64,000 nucleotides of DNA from Paenibacillus peoriae KCTC 3763 (lineage in GTDB: Bacteria; Bacillota; Bacilli; Paenibacillales; Paenibacillaceae): contig NZ_AGFX01000011.1 of assembly GCF_000236805.1 (NCBI RefSeq), positions 682,001 through 746,000 on the forward strand. The letters are read 5' to 3'. Both the position numbers and the translations under genes were made by a program. The notes beneath the pieces are model-generated. The model was given only the letters and a program-made list of their open reading frames with translations. It searched no databases and was not told the DNA's origin. Shown here one piece after another: positions 7,986 through 17,365 of the stretch; the stretch's first letter is position 1, and each line of letters begins with the position of its first letter.

Positions 7986-8786
7986 ATGACGGATTTGGAA
8001 CTGGGTCAGACAGACCCCGATTACACGACGTTTATCCGCAAAATTAAGGACAGCACAGGTATTGATCTTGCACAATACAAAGAAGCACAGATGAAAAGGC
8101 GGTTAACGACACTTCGCAACAAAAACGGGTTTCCCAGTTTTGTTTCTTTTTATGATGCCATGATGAAGGAAAAACCCCTGTTTTATGAATTTCTGGATCG
8201 TATGACGATCAATGTTTCGGAATTTTGGCGTAATCCCAATCGGTGGGAAGTGCTGCGGGATACGATTCTGCCACAGCTGCTTGCAGGCAAGCAGAAGCTC
8301 AAGCTGTGGAGCGCGGCTTGCTCGACTGGTGAGGAGCCTTACAGTTTGGCTATGGTTCTGGACGGCAAGGGGATCTTGGGGAATTGTTCCATTACAGCTT
8401 CCGATATTGATGATGGTGCATTGGCTAAAGCCAAGGAAGGCAGATATTTGGAGCGCTCGCTCAAGGATGTGCCTGAGCAGGTAGCCAGCAAATATTTCAA
8501 ACCGGATGGTGCGATGTTTCGGGTGGATGACCGTTTGAAACAGGCTGTGAAATTTCAAAAGCAAAATTTGCTGCTGGATTCGTTTGAAGACAACTATGAC
8601 CTCATTATCTGTCGCAATGTTATGATTTATTTTACTGAAGAGGCCAAGCATAAGCTGTATCAGAAGTTTGCAGCCAGTCTCCGTCCAGGCGGTGTACTGT
8701 TTGTGGGCAGTACAGAGCAAATTTTTTCTCCCAACCAATATGGTCTGGAATCGACGGAAACCTTTTTTTATCGTAAAAAAGCATAG
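7986..8786 (+). CDS. cheR: Chemotaxis protein methyltransferase CheR
   Basis: SAM-dependent enzyme that methylates glutamates of chemoreceptors. N-terminal CheR domain (FIRKIKDSTGIDLAQYKEAQ, QMKRRL, then NVSEFWRNPNRWEVL about residues 68-82) and the catalytic domain with WSAACSTGEEPYSLAM (about 99-114), ASDIDDGAL and ICRNVMIYFT (about 207-216). Start ATG 7986 chosen because AAAAAGGATGG lies just upstream; an in-frame ATG at 7968 would overlap that site. No other chemotaxis gene is present; this isolated position after ndk is the same in B. subtilis. Confidence 0.96.
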   Translation: MTDLELGQTDPDYTTFIRKIKDSTGIDLAQYKEAQMKRRLTTLRNKNGFPSFVSFYDAMMKEKPLFYEFLDRMTINVSEFWRNPNRWEVLRDTILPQLLAGKQKLKLWSAACSTGEEPYSLAMVLDGKGILGNCSITASDIDDGALAKAKEGRYLERSLKDVPEQVASKYFKPDGAMFRVDDRLKQAVKFQKQNLLLDSFEDNYDLIICRNVMIYFTEEAKHKLYQKFAASLRPGGVLFVGSTEQIFSPNQYGLESTETFFYRKKA

Positions 8787-8863
8787 CCCAGACATATATT
8801 GATCATTCGTAATTAGATATTTTTTGGATCATGAGCACGTTGATGGCTTGCTTATCGGAAATG

Positions 8864-8899
8864 CACGTCCTTTGGCTTTGCCTAAGGGGCGTGTTTTTG
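8864..8899 (+). terminator. Intrinsic terminator after cheR
   Basis: CACGTCCTT-type arm at 8864-8875 pairs (with G-T wobbles) with AAGGGGCGTG at 8884-8893, followed by TTTTT. It closes the quinone/ndk/cheR block before the aro promoter. Confidence 0.75.
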
Positions 8900-8924
8900 T
8901 TTATCTGCATACCTGTGGCTTTTC

Positions 8925-8953
8925 TTGTCAAAGAAAGGTGCGTATACTATAAT
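8925..8953 (+). promoter_or_regulatory. Strong sigma-A promoter of the aro-trp supraoperon
   Basis: TTGTCA (8925-8930), 17-base spacer, TATAAT (8948-8953). One mismatch to consensus. It lies 60 bases upstream of aroC and after the cheR terminator, so it should drive aroC-aroB-aroH and perhaps read on into trp. Confidence 0.88.
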
Positions 8954-9012
8954 GAAGCACAGTTATAGGTTTTAGCGATGCACAGTTTAACAGTTTAAAG
9001 GGGGAACGCGTC

Positions 9013-10182
9013 ATGAGTTTACGTTATTTAACCGCGGGGGAAACGCATGGTCCCCAGCTAACTGCAATTGTAGAGGGCATGCCTAGCAATTTAAAATTGG
9101 ATTTTGAAGAACTGAATTTTCAGTTGCACCGTCGTCAGAAAGGGTATGGACGGGGGCGGCGTATGCAGATTGAAAAGGATACGGCGAACATTGCCGGGGG
9201 TGTGCGTCACGGTTATACCACAGGAGCGCCGATTGCACTGATTGTGGAAAATAACGACTGGAAGCACTGGCAGAATATTATGAATATTGAGCCGATCGAA
9301 GGCAGTGATGAAGAAAAGCGCCGGGTTCACCGTCCGCGTCCGGGTCATGCCGATTTGAACGGCGGAATGAAATACAACCTGAAGGACCTGCGTAACGTGC
9401 TGGAGCGCTCCAGCGCGCGTGAAACTGCGATTCGTGTCGCGTGTGGCGGCTTGGCCCGTCAATTGCTGGCAGAGTTCGGGATCAAGGTGGCAGGTCAGGT
9501 CATCCGCATTGGCGAAATCGAGGCTCCTTACCGTGATTTGCCGATCGACGAGCTGATTGCCGTGACGGAAGCTTCTTCCGTGAGAGTGACCGATCCAGAA
9601 ACCGAAAAGAAAATGGAAGCGTACATTGACCTGATCAAGCAAGAAGGCGATTCGGTCGGTGGGGTAGTGGAATGTATCGTGGAAGGCGTTCCGATTGGTT
9701 TGGGCAGTCATGTACAATATGATCGGAAGCTGGATGCACGCATTGCCCAAGGCGTCATGTCCATTAATGCCTTTAAGGGCGTAGAAATCGGTATCGGCTT
9801 CGAAGCAGGAGAACTGCGCGGCTCACAGGTGCATGATGAGATTCTGTATGATGAGGAACGTGGATATCACCGTCGTACCAATCGTTTGGGCGGTTTTGAG
9901 GGTGGCATGACCAATGGAATGCCTGTTGTCGTTCGCGGTGTCATGAAGCCGATCCCGACTTTGTATAAACCGCTGCAAAGCGTCGACATTGATACGAAGG
10001 AAGCGTTCACTGCACAGGTTGAGCGTTCGGATGCATGTGCAGTACCAGCGGCAAGTGTGGTCATGGAGCATGTTGTAGCTTGGGAAATTGCGAAGGCTTT
10101 GCTTGAAAAATTCGGTGGAGATTCCATTGAAGAAATCCGTGCGAACATTGCATCCTACGAAGAACAACTGGGACGGTATTAA
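9013..10182 (+). CDS. aroC: Chorismate synthase
   Basis: Converts 5-enolpyruvylshikimate-3-phosphate to chorismate, the branch point for Trp, Phe, Tyr, folate and, here, the MqnA menaquinone route. Motifs along its 389 residues: [20 protein letters not shown] at the start, [34 protein letters not shown] (about residues 134-153) and [12 protein letters not shown]. Start ATG 9013 follows AAAGGGGG. The B. subtilis name for this gene is aroF. It leads the aro-trp block. Confidence 0.98.
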   Translation: MSLRYLTAGETHGPQLTAIVEGMPSNLKLDFEELNFQLHRRQKGYGRGRRMQIEKDTANIAGGVRHGYTTGAPIALIVENNDWKHWQNIMNIEPIEGSDEEKRRVHRPRPGHADLNGGMKYNLKDLRNVLERSSARETAIRVACGGLARQLLAEFGIKVAGQVIRIGEIEAPYRDLPIDELIAVTEASSVRVTDPETEKKMEAYIDLIKQEGDSVGGVVECIVEGVPIGLGSHVQYDRKLDARIAQGVMSINAFKGVEIGIGFEAGELRGSQVHDEILYDEERGYHRRTNRLGGFEGGMTNGMPVVVRGVMKPIPTLYKPLQSVDIDTKEAFTAQVERSDACAVPAASVVMEHVVAWEIAKALLEKFGGDSIEEIRANIASYEEQLGRY

Positions 10183-10183
10183 G

Positions 10184-11278
10184 ATGAGTACGCTGACGGT
10201 ACAACTCGGAGAACGTTCCTATCCCATTCATATCGGGCGTGGACTGCTGCATCGGGCCGGAGAGTTTCTGAAGGAACGAGGAATTGCGCAAAAAAGTCCA
10301 TTGTTGATTGTTTCTGACGAACATACAGCGTCATTTTACCTGGCGACACTGGAGAGCAATCTTCGGGAGTCGGGCTATAAGACGGTATCCTTTGTCGTCA
10401 AGCCGGGTGAAACATCCAAGTCGCTGGCTGTATTTGAGCAGGTCATAACAGCAGCCATTCAGGGTGGTTTGGATCGCCATTCAGCCGTGATTGCACTTGG
10501 CGGTGGTGTAGTGGGCGATCTGGCCGGATTTGTGGCGGCCTCGTATATGAGAGGTGTCAAGTTCGTACAGATTCCTACGACGATCCTGGCCCATGACAGC
10601 AGTGTGGGAGGGAAGGTCGGCATCAATCATCCTTTGGCCAAAAATATGATTGGAGCCTTCCATCAGCCGGAACTCGTGCTGTATGACGTAGATACGTTGT
10701 CTACATTGCCTCAGCGCGAAGTATCCGCCGGGCTGGCTGAAATGATCAAGCATGGTTTGATCTGGGATGCTGATTTCGCCCAGTGGTGCCGCGATCATGC
10801 GGCAGATTTGCTGGCTCTGGATGCGGCAGCTCTGGAGTACGGACTGGAGAAGGGCTGCTCTGTGAAAGCTGAAGTGGTGTCACGTGATGAACGGGAAAAT
10901 GATTTGCGCGCTATTTTAAACCTCGGTCATACGATTGGTCATGCCATTGAAGCCATTGCGGGATATGGCGAGTTTTTACACGGAGAAGCGATTTCGATTG
11001 GGATGGTCGGTTCCGCGCTTCTGGGTGTAAAGCTCGGGGCAGATCCCGCTTTGGTCGAAGAAACAAGAGATATGCTGTCTTCGCTGCGGCTGCCAACCTC
11101 CCTTCCAGCACATCTTGATACGGATCGACTGCTGGAGGCGATGATGCATGACAAAAAGTTTAAAGAAGGCAGCATTACTTTTGTCGTCCCGCGCAGCATC
11201 GGGCGCGTGGAGGTTGTGAAGGATATTCCCGTCTCTGACATCAGGCAAATCATTGAACAGTTAAAAGAGGAGGCGTAA
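10184..11278 (+). CDS. aroB: 3-dehydroquinate synthase
   Basis: NAD- and metal-dependent cyclisation of DAHP to 3-dehydroquinate in the shikimate pathway. The 364-residue protein shows the nucleotide site GGGVVGDLAGFVAASYMRG, the segment PTTILAHDSSVGGKVGINHP (about residues 127-146) and the metal ligand region LNLGHTIGHAIEA with HGEAISIGM. Start ATG 10184 lies one base past the aroC stop; a longer frame from 10088 overlaps aroC and is rejected. Alternative names are not needed; synteny with Bacillus is exact. Confidence 0.97.
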   Translation: MSTLTVQLGERSYPIHIGRGLLHRAGEFLKERGIAQKSPLLIVSDEHTASFYLATLESNLRESGYKTVSFVVKPGETSKSLAVFEQVITAAIQGGLDRHSAVIALGGGVVGDLAGFVAASYMRGVKFVQIPTTILAHDSSVGGKVGINHPLAKNMIGAFHQPELVLYDVDTLSTLPQREVSAGLAEMIKHGLIWDADFAQWCRDHAADLLALDAAALEYGLEKGCSVKAEVVSRDERENDLRAILNLGHTIGHAIEAIAGYGEFLHGEAISIGMVGSALLGVKLGADPALVEETRDMLSSLRLPTSLPAHLDTDRLLEAMMHDKKFKEGSITFVVPRSIGRVEVVKDIPVSDIRQIIEQLKEEA

Positions 11279-11280
11279 AG

Positions 11281-11655
11281 ATGTACAATCGTGGAATACG
11301 TGGCGCGACGACTGTAGCGAATAATGAAGAAAACGAAATTTTGGAAGCGACCAGCCAGCTATTGGATGAAATCGTATCCTACAATGAAATTCAGCCTGAA
11401 GACATTAGCAATGTCTGGATTACGGTCACCCACGATCTGGACGCTGCGTTTCCAGCTAAGGCGATCCGTCAGCTTGACGGATGGGATATGGTTCCACTTA
11501 TGTGTGGATTGGAAATTCCTGTCGCGGGTAGTTTGCCCAAATGTATCCGTTTGTTGGTACAGGTGAACACCCATAAATCCCAACGGGAAATCAAACATGT
11601 ATATTTAAACGGAGCGCAGGCGCTAAGACCGGATCTGGCTTCCGAAGGGAAGTAA
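11281..11655 (+). CDS. aroH: Monofunctional chorismate mutase (AroH type)
   Basis: Rearranges chorismate to prephenate at the start of the Phe/Tyr branch. At 124 residues it is the trimeric AroH class, not the helical AroQ class: RGIRGATTVANNEENEILEA at the N-terminus, NVWITVTHDLDAAFPAKAIR (about residues 41-60), PLMCGLEIPV and a C-terminal KHVYLNGAQALRPDL. Start ATG 11281 follows AGAGGAGGCG two bases after the aroB stop. It is the last gene before the trp leader. Confidence 0.96.
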   Translation: MYNRGIRGATTVANNEENEILEATSQLLDEIVSYNEIQPEDISNVWITVTHDLDAAFPAKAIRQLDGWDMVPLMCGLEIPVAGSLPKCIRLLVQVNTHKSQREIKHVYLNGAQALRPDLASEGK

Positions 11656-11676
11656 CGCCCTTTTTTGAGTTAATGG

Positions 11677-11706
11677 TTGCCAAAGTAACATCCGATGAGA
11701 TATAGT
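11677..11706 (+). promoter_or_regulatory. trp operon promoter
   Basis: TTGCCA (11677-11682), 18-base spacer, TATAGT (11701-11706). Each hexamer differs from consensus by one base. Transcription would begin near 11713, exactly where the run of GAG/TAG triplets starts, about 320 bases before trpE. Confidence 0.75.
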
Positions 11707-11711
11707 GTGTG

Positions 11712-11793
11712 TAGCAGAGTTGAGTAGAGTTAGCCAGAGCCAGTTGAGATGAGAAGAGTGCAGTCCGAGCCAATTCCATATGAGATTACAGAG
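11712..11793 (+). promoter_or_regulatory. TRAP-binding site in the trp leader RNA
   Basis: A run of GAG/TAG triplets, mostly 2-3 bases apart: TAG 11712, GAG 11717, 11722 and 11727, TAG 11731, GAG 11737, 11746, 11751, 11756, 11767, 11782 and 11791. Tryptophan-loaded TRAP has eleven subunits and binds about eleven such triplets, so the count fits. Spacing is looser than in B. subtilis after 11737. The mtrB gene for TRAP is at 1476-1706. An alternative reading as chance purine-rich sequence is unlikely given position and density. Confidence 0.85.
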
Positions 11794-11956
11794 ACCGACG
11801 GTGACAGTAAGCTGATGCCTATGAAAAGATGCATCCTGGGCAGCGAAGCTTATTTGAGTTAGCCTGTGGGTTATGCAGAGGGATAAGTATATACTTTGCC
11901 TGTTTGTTGTAATCTTTTTACATATGGTCGCATTCTTATAATTTCAATAACTGACA

Positions 11957-11985
11957 GCCTCTACCTTCCAGGTAGGGGCTTTTTT
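11957..11985 (+). terminator. trp attenuator (intrinsic terminator before trpE)
   Basis: GCCTCTACC (11957-11965), 5-nt loop, GGTAGGGGC (11971-11979), then six T residues. It stands between the TRAP site and trpE. CTCTAC inside its 5' arm (11959-11964) is complementary to GTAGAG at 11724-11729 in the triplet run, and TTAG next to it can pair with CTGA at 11951-11954. This is a plausible antiterminator that TRAP would block; inferred, not proven. Confidence 0.88.
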
Positions 11986-12032
11986 ATATTCTCTCCTTTG
12001 GGTCTGCGCCAAATTGGAAAGGAAGTGATCTC

Positions 12033-13583
12033 ATGTTAACGCCGCATGTGGAGCAAGTGATAATGATGGCGAATGAATTTAACCTGATTCCTGTGTACAA
12101 AAAAGTGCTGGCCGATATGGAGACGCCGATTCGGATTTTCCGTCGGTATGCTGAGCGGGACCGAGCCTTTCTGCTGGAGAGTGTAGAGGGAGGCGAGCAA
12201 TGGGCGCGCCATTCATTCATCGGAACCGATCCGTTCCTGATGGTTTCGGGTAAAAAAGGTCGTTTGATTTTGGAGCAGCATGGTAAACGGCAAATTTTGA
12301 ACGACAAGCCGCTTGAAGCGCTCAAGGCGCTGCTTCGCAAATATCGCAGCCCCAAACTGAAAGAAATGCCTCCATTTACAGGTGGAGCGATCGGATTCTT
12401 TGGATATGATCTGCTTCAATACTATGAAAAGCTGCCGGAGCATTCGGTAGATGACTTGAATATGGATGATATTCGTTTTATGTTCTGCGATCAAGTGATT
12501 GTTTTTGATCATGTGAAGCAGCAAATTTTGCTGGTTGGCAATGTACATGTGGGCGAAGGGTTCCGCGATGAGGACATTCGTGCTGCCTATGCTGAGGTGG
12601 AGCGCAAGCTGGAGGAAACGGCGCAGTATCTGCGCAAGCAAACACCACCGGAGAGACTGGGATCAGGTTCCATTCCAGATGATGTAGAGCTGGGTGAGAT
12701 TCAATCGAATGTGACGAAGGAGCAGTTTATTGCAAACGTGGAGCAGGCAAAGGAATATATTCGCTCTGGTGATATTTTTCAGGTTGTACTATCCCAGCGT
12801 TTTCACATTGATACCGAGGCTTCTCCTTTGCAGGTATACCGCGTGCTGCGCACGATGAATCCGTCGCCATACATGTATTATTTGAAAATGGATGACGAGA
12901 TCATCGTGGGCACTTCGCCGGAGGCGCTTGTCAAGGTAGAAAACGGTCGGGTAGAAACCCGCCCTATTGCAGGGACGAGGCCGCGTGGCGTCACGGAGAC
13001 AGAGGATGCAGCGCTTGCTGAAGAATTGTTGAAGGATGATAAAGAACGTGCCGAGCATCTGATGCTGGTCGATTTGGGCAGAAATGATCTGGGCCGTGTA
13101 TCCCGGTTCGGTACAGTCAAATGCGATACGTTTATGGAGATTGAACGCTATTCTCACGTTATGCACATTGTGTCTAACGTGTCGGGTGAACTGCGTGAGG
13201 ATAAAGATTTCTTTGATGCTTTCCTGTCCTGCCTGCCAGCGGGCACCGTATCGGGGGCTCCGAAGCTGCGTGCCATGGAGATTATTGCCGAGCTGGAGCG
13301 GGAAGCGCGCGGACCCTATGCGGGAGCTATTGGATATTTGGGCTTTTCGGGCAATATGGATGCCTGTATTACTATTCGCACAATCGTGTTTAAAAAGAAC
13401 CGGGCCTATGTTCAGGCAGGAGCAGGAATTGTGTGGGACTCGGTTCCGGAAAGTGAGTACCAGGAGACGGTGAACAAGGCCAAGGCAATGCTGAAGGCAA
13501 TCCGTACGGCAGAGGCGATGTTCCCGGCAACGACACAGCCCTACAACAGCGTCATCAATCAGGATTATTTGTACACTCCCTAA
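12033..13583 (+). CDS. trpE: Anthranilate synthase component I
   Basis: Chorismate-binding subunit that makes anthranilate with an amidotransferase partner. The 516-residue protein retains the tryptophan feedback motif LLES in AFLLESVEGGEQWARHSFIG (about residues 46-65), so it should be feedback inhibited. The catalytic domain contains FQVVLSQRF, RPIAGTRPRG and LPAGTVSGAPKLRAMEII. Start ATG 12033 follows AAGGAAGTG (12019-12027), 48 bases after the attenuator. No trpG lies in the operon; as in Bacillus the amidotransferase is presumably encoded with folate genes elsewhere. Confidence 0.98.
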   Translation: MLTPHVEQVIMMANEFNLIPVYKKVLADMETPIRIFRRYAERDRAFLLESVEGGEQWARHSFIGTDPFLMVSGKKGRLILEQHGKRQILNDKPLEALKALLRKYRSPKLKEMPPFTGGAIGFFGYDLLQYYEKLPEHSVDDLNMDDIRFMFCDQVIVFDHVKQQILLVGNVHVGEGFRDEDIRAAYAEVERKLEETAQYLRKQTPPERLGSGSIPDDVELGEIQSNVTKEQFIANVEQAKEYIRSGDIFQVVLSQRFHIDTEASPLQVYRVLRTMNPSPYMYYLKMDDEIIVGTSPEALVKVENGRVETRPIAGTRPRGVTETEDAALAEELLKDDKERAEHLMLVDLGRNDLGRVSRFGTVKCDTFMEIERYSHVMHIVSNVSGELREDKDFFDAFLSCLPAGTVSGAPKLRAMEIIAELEREARGPYAGAIGYLGFSGNMDACITIRTIVFKKNRAYVQAGAGIVWDSVPESEYQETVNKAKAMLKAIRTAEAMFPATTQPYNSVINQDYLYTP

Positions 13584-13658
13584 GCAAGTTTTGATCAAGC
13601 AACCCTTCTTGGCGGGAGACGGAATTTACAAAAATCTGATTTTGAGGAGGAGACGACG

Positions 13659-14705
13659 ATGGAAGGACATAACATGATGCAAGTGGGTTTAAGCCGGGTT
13701 ATTGAGGGACAGCATCTTTCGCGTGCGGAGGCCCGCAGCGTAATGGAACAGATTATGAGTGGGAGTGCCACACAGGCGCAGATTGGCGGGCTGCTGGCGG
13801 CTCTTCGCATCAAAGGGGAGACGGTGGATGAAATCACCGGATTTGCCGAGGCGATGCGTAGTTACGCGAGTCCAGTGCAGACTGGGGAAGGTGAGACTCG
13901 TCTGCTGGACACATGCGGAACCGGAGGTTCGGGTATTCACAAGTTTAATATTTCCACCGTATCTGCTATCATCGCCGCTTCGCTGTCTGTACGGGTGGCG
14001 AAGCATGGCAATCGTTCTGCCAGCGGCCGCGCCGGGAGTGCAGATGTGCTGGAGGCACTGGGAGTCAACATTCACCTGACGAGTGATCAGGCTCGGTCAT
14101 GTCTGGACCGGATTGGCATCTGCTTTTTATTTGCGCAGTTATATCATCCGTCGATGAAGCATGCTGCTGCACCGCGCCGTGAGCTTGGAGTACGGACGGT
14201 GTTCAATATGCTGGGTCCGTTGACGAATCCGGCTGGTGCAGATCGACAGCTGCTGGGCATTTATGACGCCGGAAAAACGGAAGTGATCGCCGAGGTGCTG
14301 AATCAGCTTGGCTCCAAACGGGCCATGGTTGTCAGCAGTCTGGACGGTTTGGATGAAATTAGTATTTCGGCTCCGACGCGAGTATCTGAGCTGAAGGACG
14401 GCAAGGTTCACACGTTTGAGCTTCATCCATCGGACCTGGGCTTACAGATGCATCATCTCGATCAGGTGCTGGGTGGAGATGCGCAGGTTAACGCCGACAT
14501 TATACGGCGGATTTTGAACGGAGAGCGCGGAGCTTACCGAGACGTCGTGTTAGCGAATGCTGGCGCGTGTATTTATGTAGCAGGCGCAGCTGCTACCTTG
14601 GCGGACGGAGTAGCGCTAGCGGCGGAAGCGATTGACACCGGACTGGCACTGTCCAAGCTGGATCAATTAATACAGGCGACGGGGGAATATCAATATGTAT
14701 CTTGA
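13659..14705 (+). CDS. trpD: Anthranilate phosphoribosyltransferase
   Basis: Joins anthranilate to PRPP. The 348-residue protein shows the glycine-rich LLDTCGTGGSGIHKFNIST (about residues 83-101), KHGNRSASGRAGSADVLEAL and FNMLGPLTNPA. Start ATG 13659 follows GAGGAGGAG. A 75-base gap separates it from trpE, the only real gap in the operon; no promoter or terminator is obvious there. It overlaps trpC by 11 bases. Confidence 0.97.
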   Translation: MEGHNMMQVGLSRVIEGQHLSRAEARSVMEQIMSGSATQAQIGGLLAALRIKGETVDEITGFAEAMRSYASPVQTGEGETRLLDTCGTGGSGIHKFNISTVSAIIAASLSVRVAKHGNRSASGRAGSADVLEALGVNIHLTSDQARSCLDRIGICFLFAQLYHPSMKHAAAPRRELGVRTVFNMLGPLTNPAGADRQLLGIYDAGKTEVIAEVLNQLGSKRAMVVSSLDGLDEISISAPTRVSELKDGKVHTFELHPSDLGLQMHHLDQVLGGDAQVNADIIRRILNGERGAYRDVVLANAGACIYVAGAAATLADGVALAAEAIDTGLALSKLDQLIQATGEYQYVS

Positions 14706-15489
14706 TAAAATTGTGGTGACGAAGCGACAGGAAGTAGAGCAGCTTAAGGAGCATTTTAATATCAGTGAAGCGGAGCGGCTGATTGCCAAATTGCCTGCAA
14801 CAAGAGGATTTGAGGACGCGATAGCTGTGCGTCGCAACCGGCCGCTGGGGCTGATTGCTGAAGTGAAAAAGGCCTCTCCGTCCAAAGGGCTCATCCGACC
14901 GGATTTCCATCCGGTGGACATTGCCCGTGCCTATGAGGGAGCAGGAGCCGATTGTATTTCTGTACTGACAGATGTGACGTATTTTCAGGGCAGCTCAGAA
15001 TATCTGCAGCAAATTCGTGAGCAGGTGAACATTCCGCTGCTGCGAAAGGATTTTATCATCGATGAACGGCAAATTTATGAAGCTCGTCTACTGGGAGCCG
15101 ATGCGGTGCTATTGATTGCAGCTATACTGGAGCCACGCGTTTTGGGGTCGTTTTTACAGATCGCCAAAGACCTGGGACTGGACGCATTGGTGGAGGTGCA
15201 TGACAGCGAGGAGCTTAAAGGGGTGCTGGATTTGGGCACAGCAACTCTGATTGGAGTAAACAATCGCAATCTGCGGACGTTCGAGACCCGTCTCCAAACG
15301 ACGGAAGAGCTGATTGCACTGATCCCTAAAGGAGTTACGTTTATTAGTGAAAGCGGCATAGCCGGGCCTGAAGATGTAAAGTATCTGCATTCGGTAGGGG
15401 CGCACGGCATTCTGGTAGGAGAACATCTGATGCGTAAGAATGATGTGGGTCAAGCTGTAGCGGATTTGATGGACGGGGTTATAGCATGA
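14695..15489 (+). CDS. trpC: Indole-3-glycerol phosphate synthase
   Basis: TIM-barrel enzyme that closes the indole ring from CdRP. Motifs: GLIAEVKKASPSKGLIRPDF (about residues 51-70) with the catalytic lysines, SVLTDVTYFQGSSEYL, RKDFIIDERQIYEAR (about 116-130), IGVNNRNLRTF and SESGIAGPEDV. Length 264 is normal and it is monofunctional, not fused to TrpF. Start ATG 14695 lies inside the end of trpD, indicating coupling. Confidence 0.97.
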   Translation: MYLDKIVVTKRQEVEQLKEHFNISEAERLIAKLPATRGFEDAIAVRRNRPLGLIAEVKKASPSKGLIRPDFHPVDIARAYEGAGADCISVLTDVTYFQGSSEYLQQIREQVNIPLLRKDFIIDERQIYEARLLGADAVLLIAAILEPRVLGSFLQIAKDLGLDALVEVHDSEELKGVLDLGTATLIGVNNRNLRTFETRLQTTEELIALIPKGVTFISESGIAGPEDVKYLHSVGAHGILVGEHLMRKNDVGQAVADLMDGVIA

Positions 15490-16172
15490 ATAAAACGGGC
15501 GTAAAAATTTGTGGACTTCAAAGCGTTGAAGTGCTAAAATCTATGATAAACTTACCGGTCGATTATATAGGTTTTGTGTTTGCCGACAGTAAGCGCCGGA
15601 TTGACGGCGCACAGGCTGAAGAGCTGCTTCGCGTATTGGATGAATGGACTCCGGACAGCAAACCGCGCAGCGTGGGTGTATTTGTAAATCCAGCTGATGC
15701 GCTGTTACATGACGTGATGGAGCAAGCTCCATTGGATGTCATTCAGCTGCATGGACAGGAGAGTCCGCAGCGCTGCAGCGAGATCAGGGAGCGTTTTGGC
15801 GTACAGGTATTCAAGGCTTGGTCTGTAGACAGTTATCAGCAGACGAGTAAGGACCAGACGGAACGTCCGGCAGACGAATTGGAAGCCTATGCAGGTACAA
15901 TTGACGCTTTGCTGCTGGATACATATGATCCCCTGTATGGTGGCGGTTCTGGCAGAACGTTTGCATGGGATCGAATTCCGGCCTATCACGCTTGGACCCA
16001 TCAACATGGAATTCCTTTATTTGTAGCTGGTGGACTGACTGCTGATAATGCGGAAAAGCTGGTTACCGAGTATCATCCCGAAGGGCTGGATGTGTCCAGC
16101 GGCGTAGAGACAGATGGAGTCAAGGACATTTCAAAAATCACGGCATTCGTAGAAAGGGTGAAGCAGGCATGA
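15486..16172 (+). CDS. trpF: Phosphoribosylanthranilate isomerase
   Basis: Amadori rearrangement of PRA to CdRP, a TIM barrel. The N-terminus [20 protein letters not shown], the strand [15 protein letters not shown] and VGVFVNP are characteristic; [14 protein letters not shown] and [11 protein letters not shown] follow. Catalytic Cys is in KICG. It overlaps trpC by 4 bases (ATGA) and trpB by 4. Length 228 is slightly above average owing to a loop around residues 118-138. Confidence 0.96.
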   Translation: MNKTGVKICGLQSVEVLKSMINLPVDYIGFVFADSKRRIDGAQAEELLRVLDEWTPDSKPRSVGVFVNPADALLHDVMEQAPLDVIQLHGQESPQRCSEIRERFGVQVFKAWSVDSYQQTSKDQTERPADELEAYAGTIDALLLDTYDPLYGGGSGRTFAWDRIPAYHAWTHQHGIPLFVAGGLTADNAEKLVTEYHPEGLDVSSGVETDGVKDISKITAFVERVKQA

Positions 16173-17365
16173 CACAATTACCTGATAGCAACGGACGTTT
16201 TGGGACATTTGGCGGACGCTTCGTACCGGAAACGTTGATGAACGCATTGATTGAATTAGAGGAATCCTACCGAAAGTATGCAGACGATCCGGAATTTAAA
16301 GCAGAGCTGAACGGACTGCTAAAGGATTATTCTGGCCGGGAAACACCTCTTTATCATGCAGAGCGTCTGAGTAAGCATTTGGGTAAGGCCAAGATTTACT
16401 TGAAACGCGAAGATTTGAATCACACCGGGGCCCACAAAATCAACAATGCCTTGGCACAGGGGTTGCTGGCGAAGCGCATGGGCAAACAGAAGGTCATTGC
16501 CGAAACAGGTGCAGGACAGCATGGTGTCGCGACAGCAACCGTGGCTGCGTTGCTCGGACTGGAATGCAAGGTGTTTATGGGTGAAGAGGATACTGTGCGC
16601 CAGCAGTTAAACGTATTCCGGATGCAGCTTTTGGGCGCAGAGGTCATTCCGGTGACCTCGGGTACACGTACACTTAAGGATGCCGGGAATGAAGCCTTGC
16701 GTTACTGGGTGAGCCATGTCCATGATACATTTTATATTTTGGGCTCGGCTGTTGGTCCCCATCCGTATCCGATGATGGTGCGGGACTTCCAGCGTGTAAT
16801 TGGCGATGAAACACGCCGTCAGATTTTGGAAAAGGAAGGCAGACTCCCGGATGTCGTCGTAGCAGCGATTGGTGGCGGAAGCAATGCCATCGGCATGTTT
16901 TATCCTTTTATCGAGGATGAGGGCGTTGCATTAATCGGTGTGGAAGCTGCTGGAAAAGGCGTTGACACAGAATTCCATGCGGCAACGATGAGCAAGGGAA
17001 CACAAGGGGTCTTCCAGGGCTCGATGAGTTATCTGCTTCAGGATGAATACGGACAAGTGCAGCCTGCGCACTCCATCTCGGCCGGACTGGATTATCCGGG
17101 TGTTGGACCGGAGCATTCATATCTGAAAGATATTGAACGGGCCAAATATGTTCCAATTACCGATCAGGAAGCGCTCGATGCACTCCAGCTCCTCTGCCGT
17201 ACAGAAGGCATACTTCCTGCATTAGAGTCGGCACATGCAGTTGCGCAGGTTGTCAAACTGGCACCTACGTTGACGGCAGATGATATTATCGTTATTTGCT
17301 TGTCCGGGCGCGGAGATAAAGATGTGGACTCCATTATCAAGTATTTGGGAGGAAATCCGTCATGA
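16169..17365 (+). CDS. trpB: Tryptophan synthase beta subunit
   Basis: PLP enzyme that condenses indole with serine; works in an alpha2-beta2 complex with TrpA. The PLP lysine lies in [17 protein letters not shown] (about residues 87-103), the phosphate-binding loop is [10 protein letters not shown], and [19 protein letters not shown] is intact. Length 398 is normal for TrpB1. It overlaps both neighbours by 4 bases. Nothing unusual was noticed. Confidence 0.98.
   Translation: MTQLPDSNGRFGTFGGRFVPETLMNALIELEESYRKYADDPEFKAELNGLLKDYSGRETPLYHAERLSKHLGKAKIYLKREDLNHTGAHKINNALAQGLLAKRMGKQKVIAETGAGQHGVATATVAALLGLECKVFMGEEDTVRQQLNVFRMQLLGAEVIPVTSGTRTLKDAGNEALRYWVSHVHDTFYILGSAVGPHPYPMMVRDFQRVIGDETRRQILEKEGRLPDVVVAAIGGGSNAIGMFYPFIEDEGVALIGVEAAGKGVDTEFHAATMSKGTQGVFQGSMSYLLQDEYGQVQPAHSISAGLDYPGVGPEHSYLKDIERAKYVPITDQEALDALQLLCRTEGILPALESAHAVAQVVKLAPTLTADDIIVICLSGRGDKDVDSIIKYLGGNPS

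Noticed and set aside
8103-8795. 230-codon minus-strand frame opposite cheR
   Set aside because: cheR on the plus strand has full catalytic motifs; the antisense frame has no ribosome site and a composition typical of a shadow.
12789-13598. 269-codon minus-strand frame opposite trpE
   Set aside because: Antisense of a certain gene, Cys/His/Arg-rich shadow composition, no start signals.
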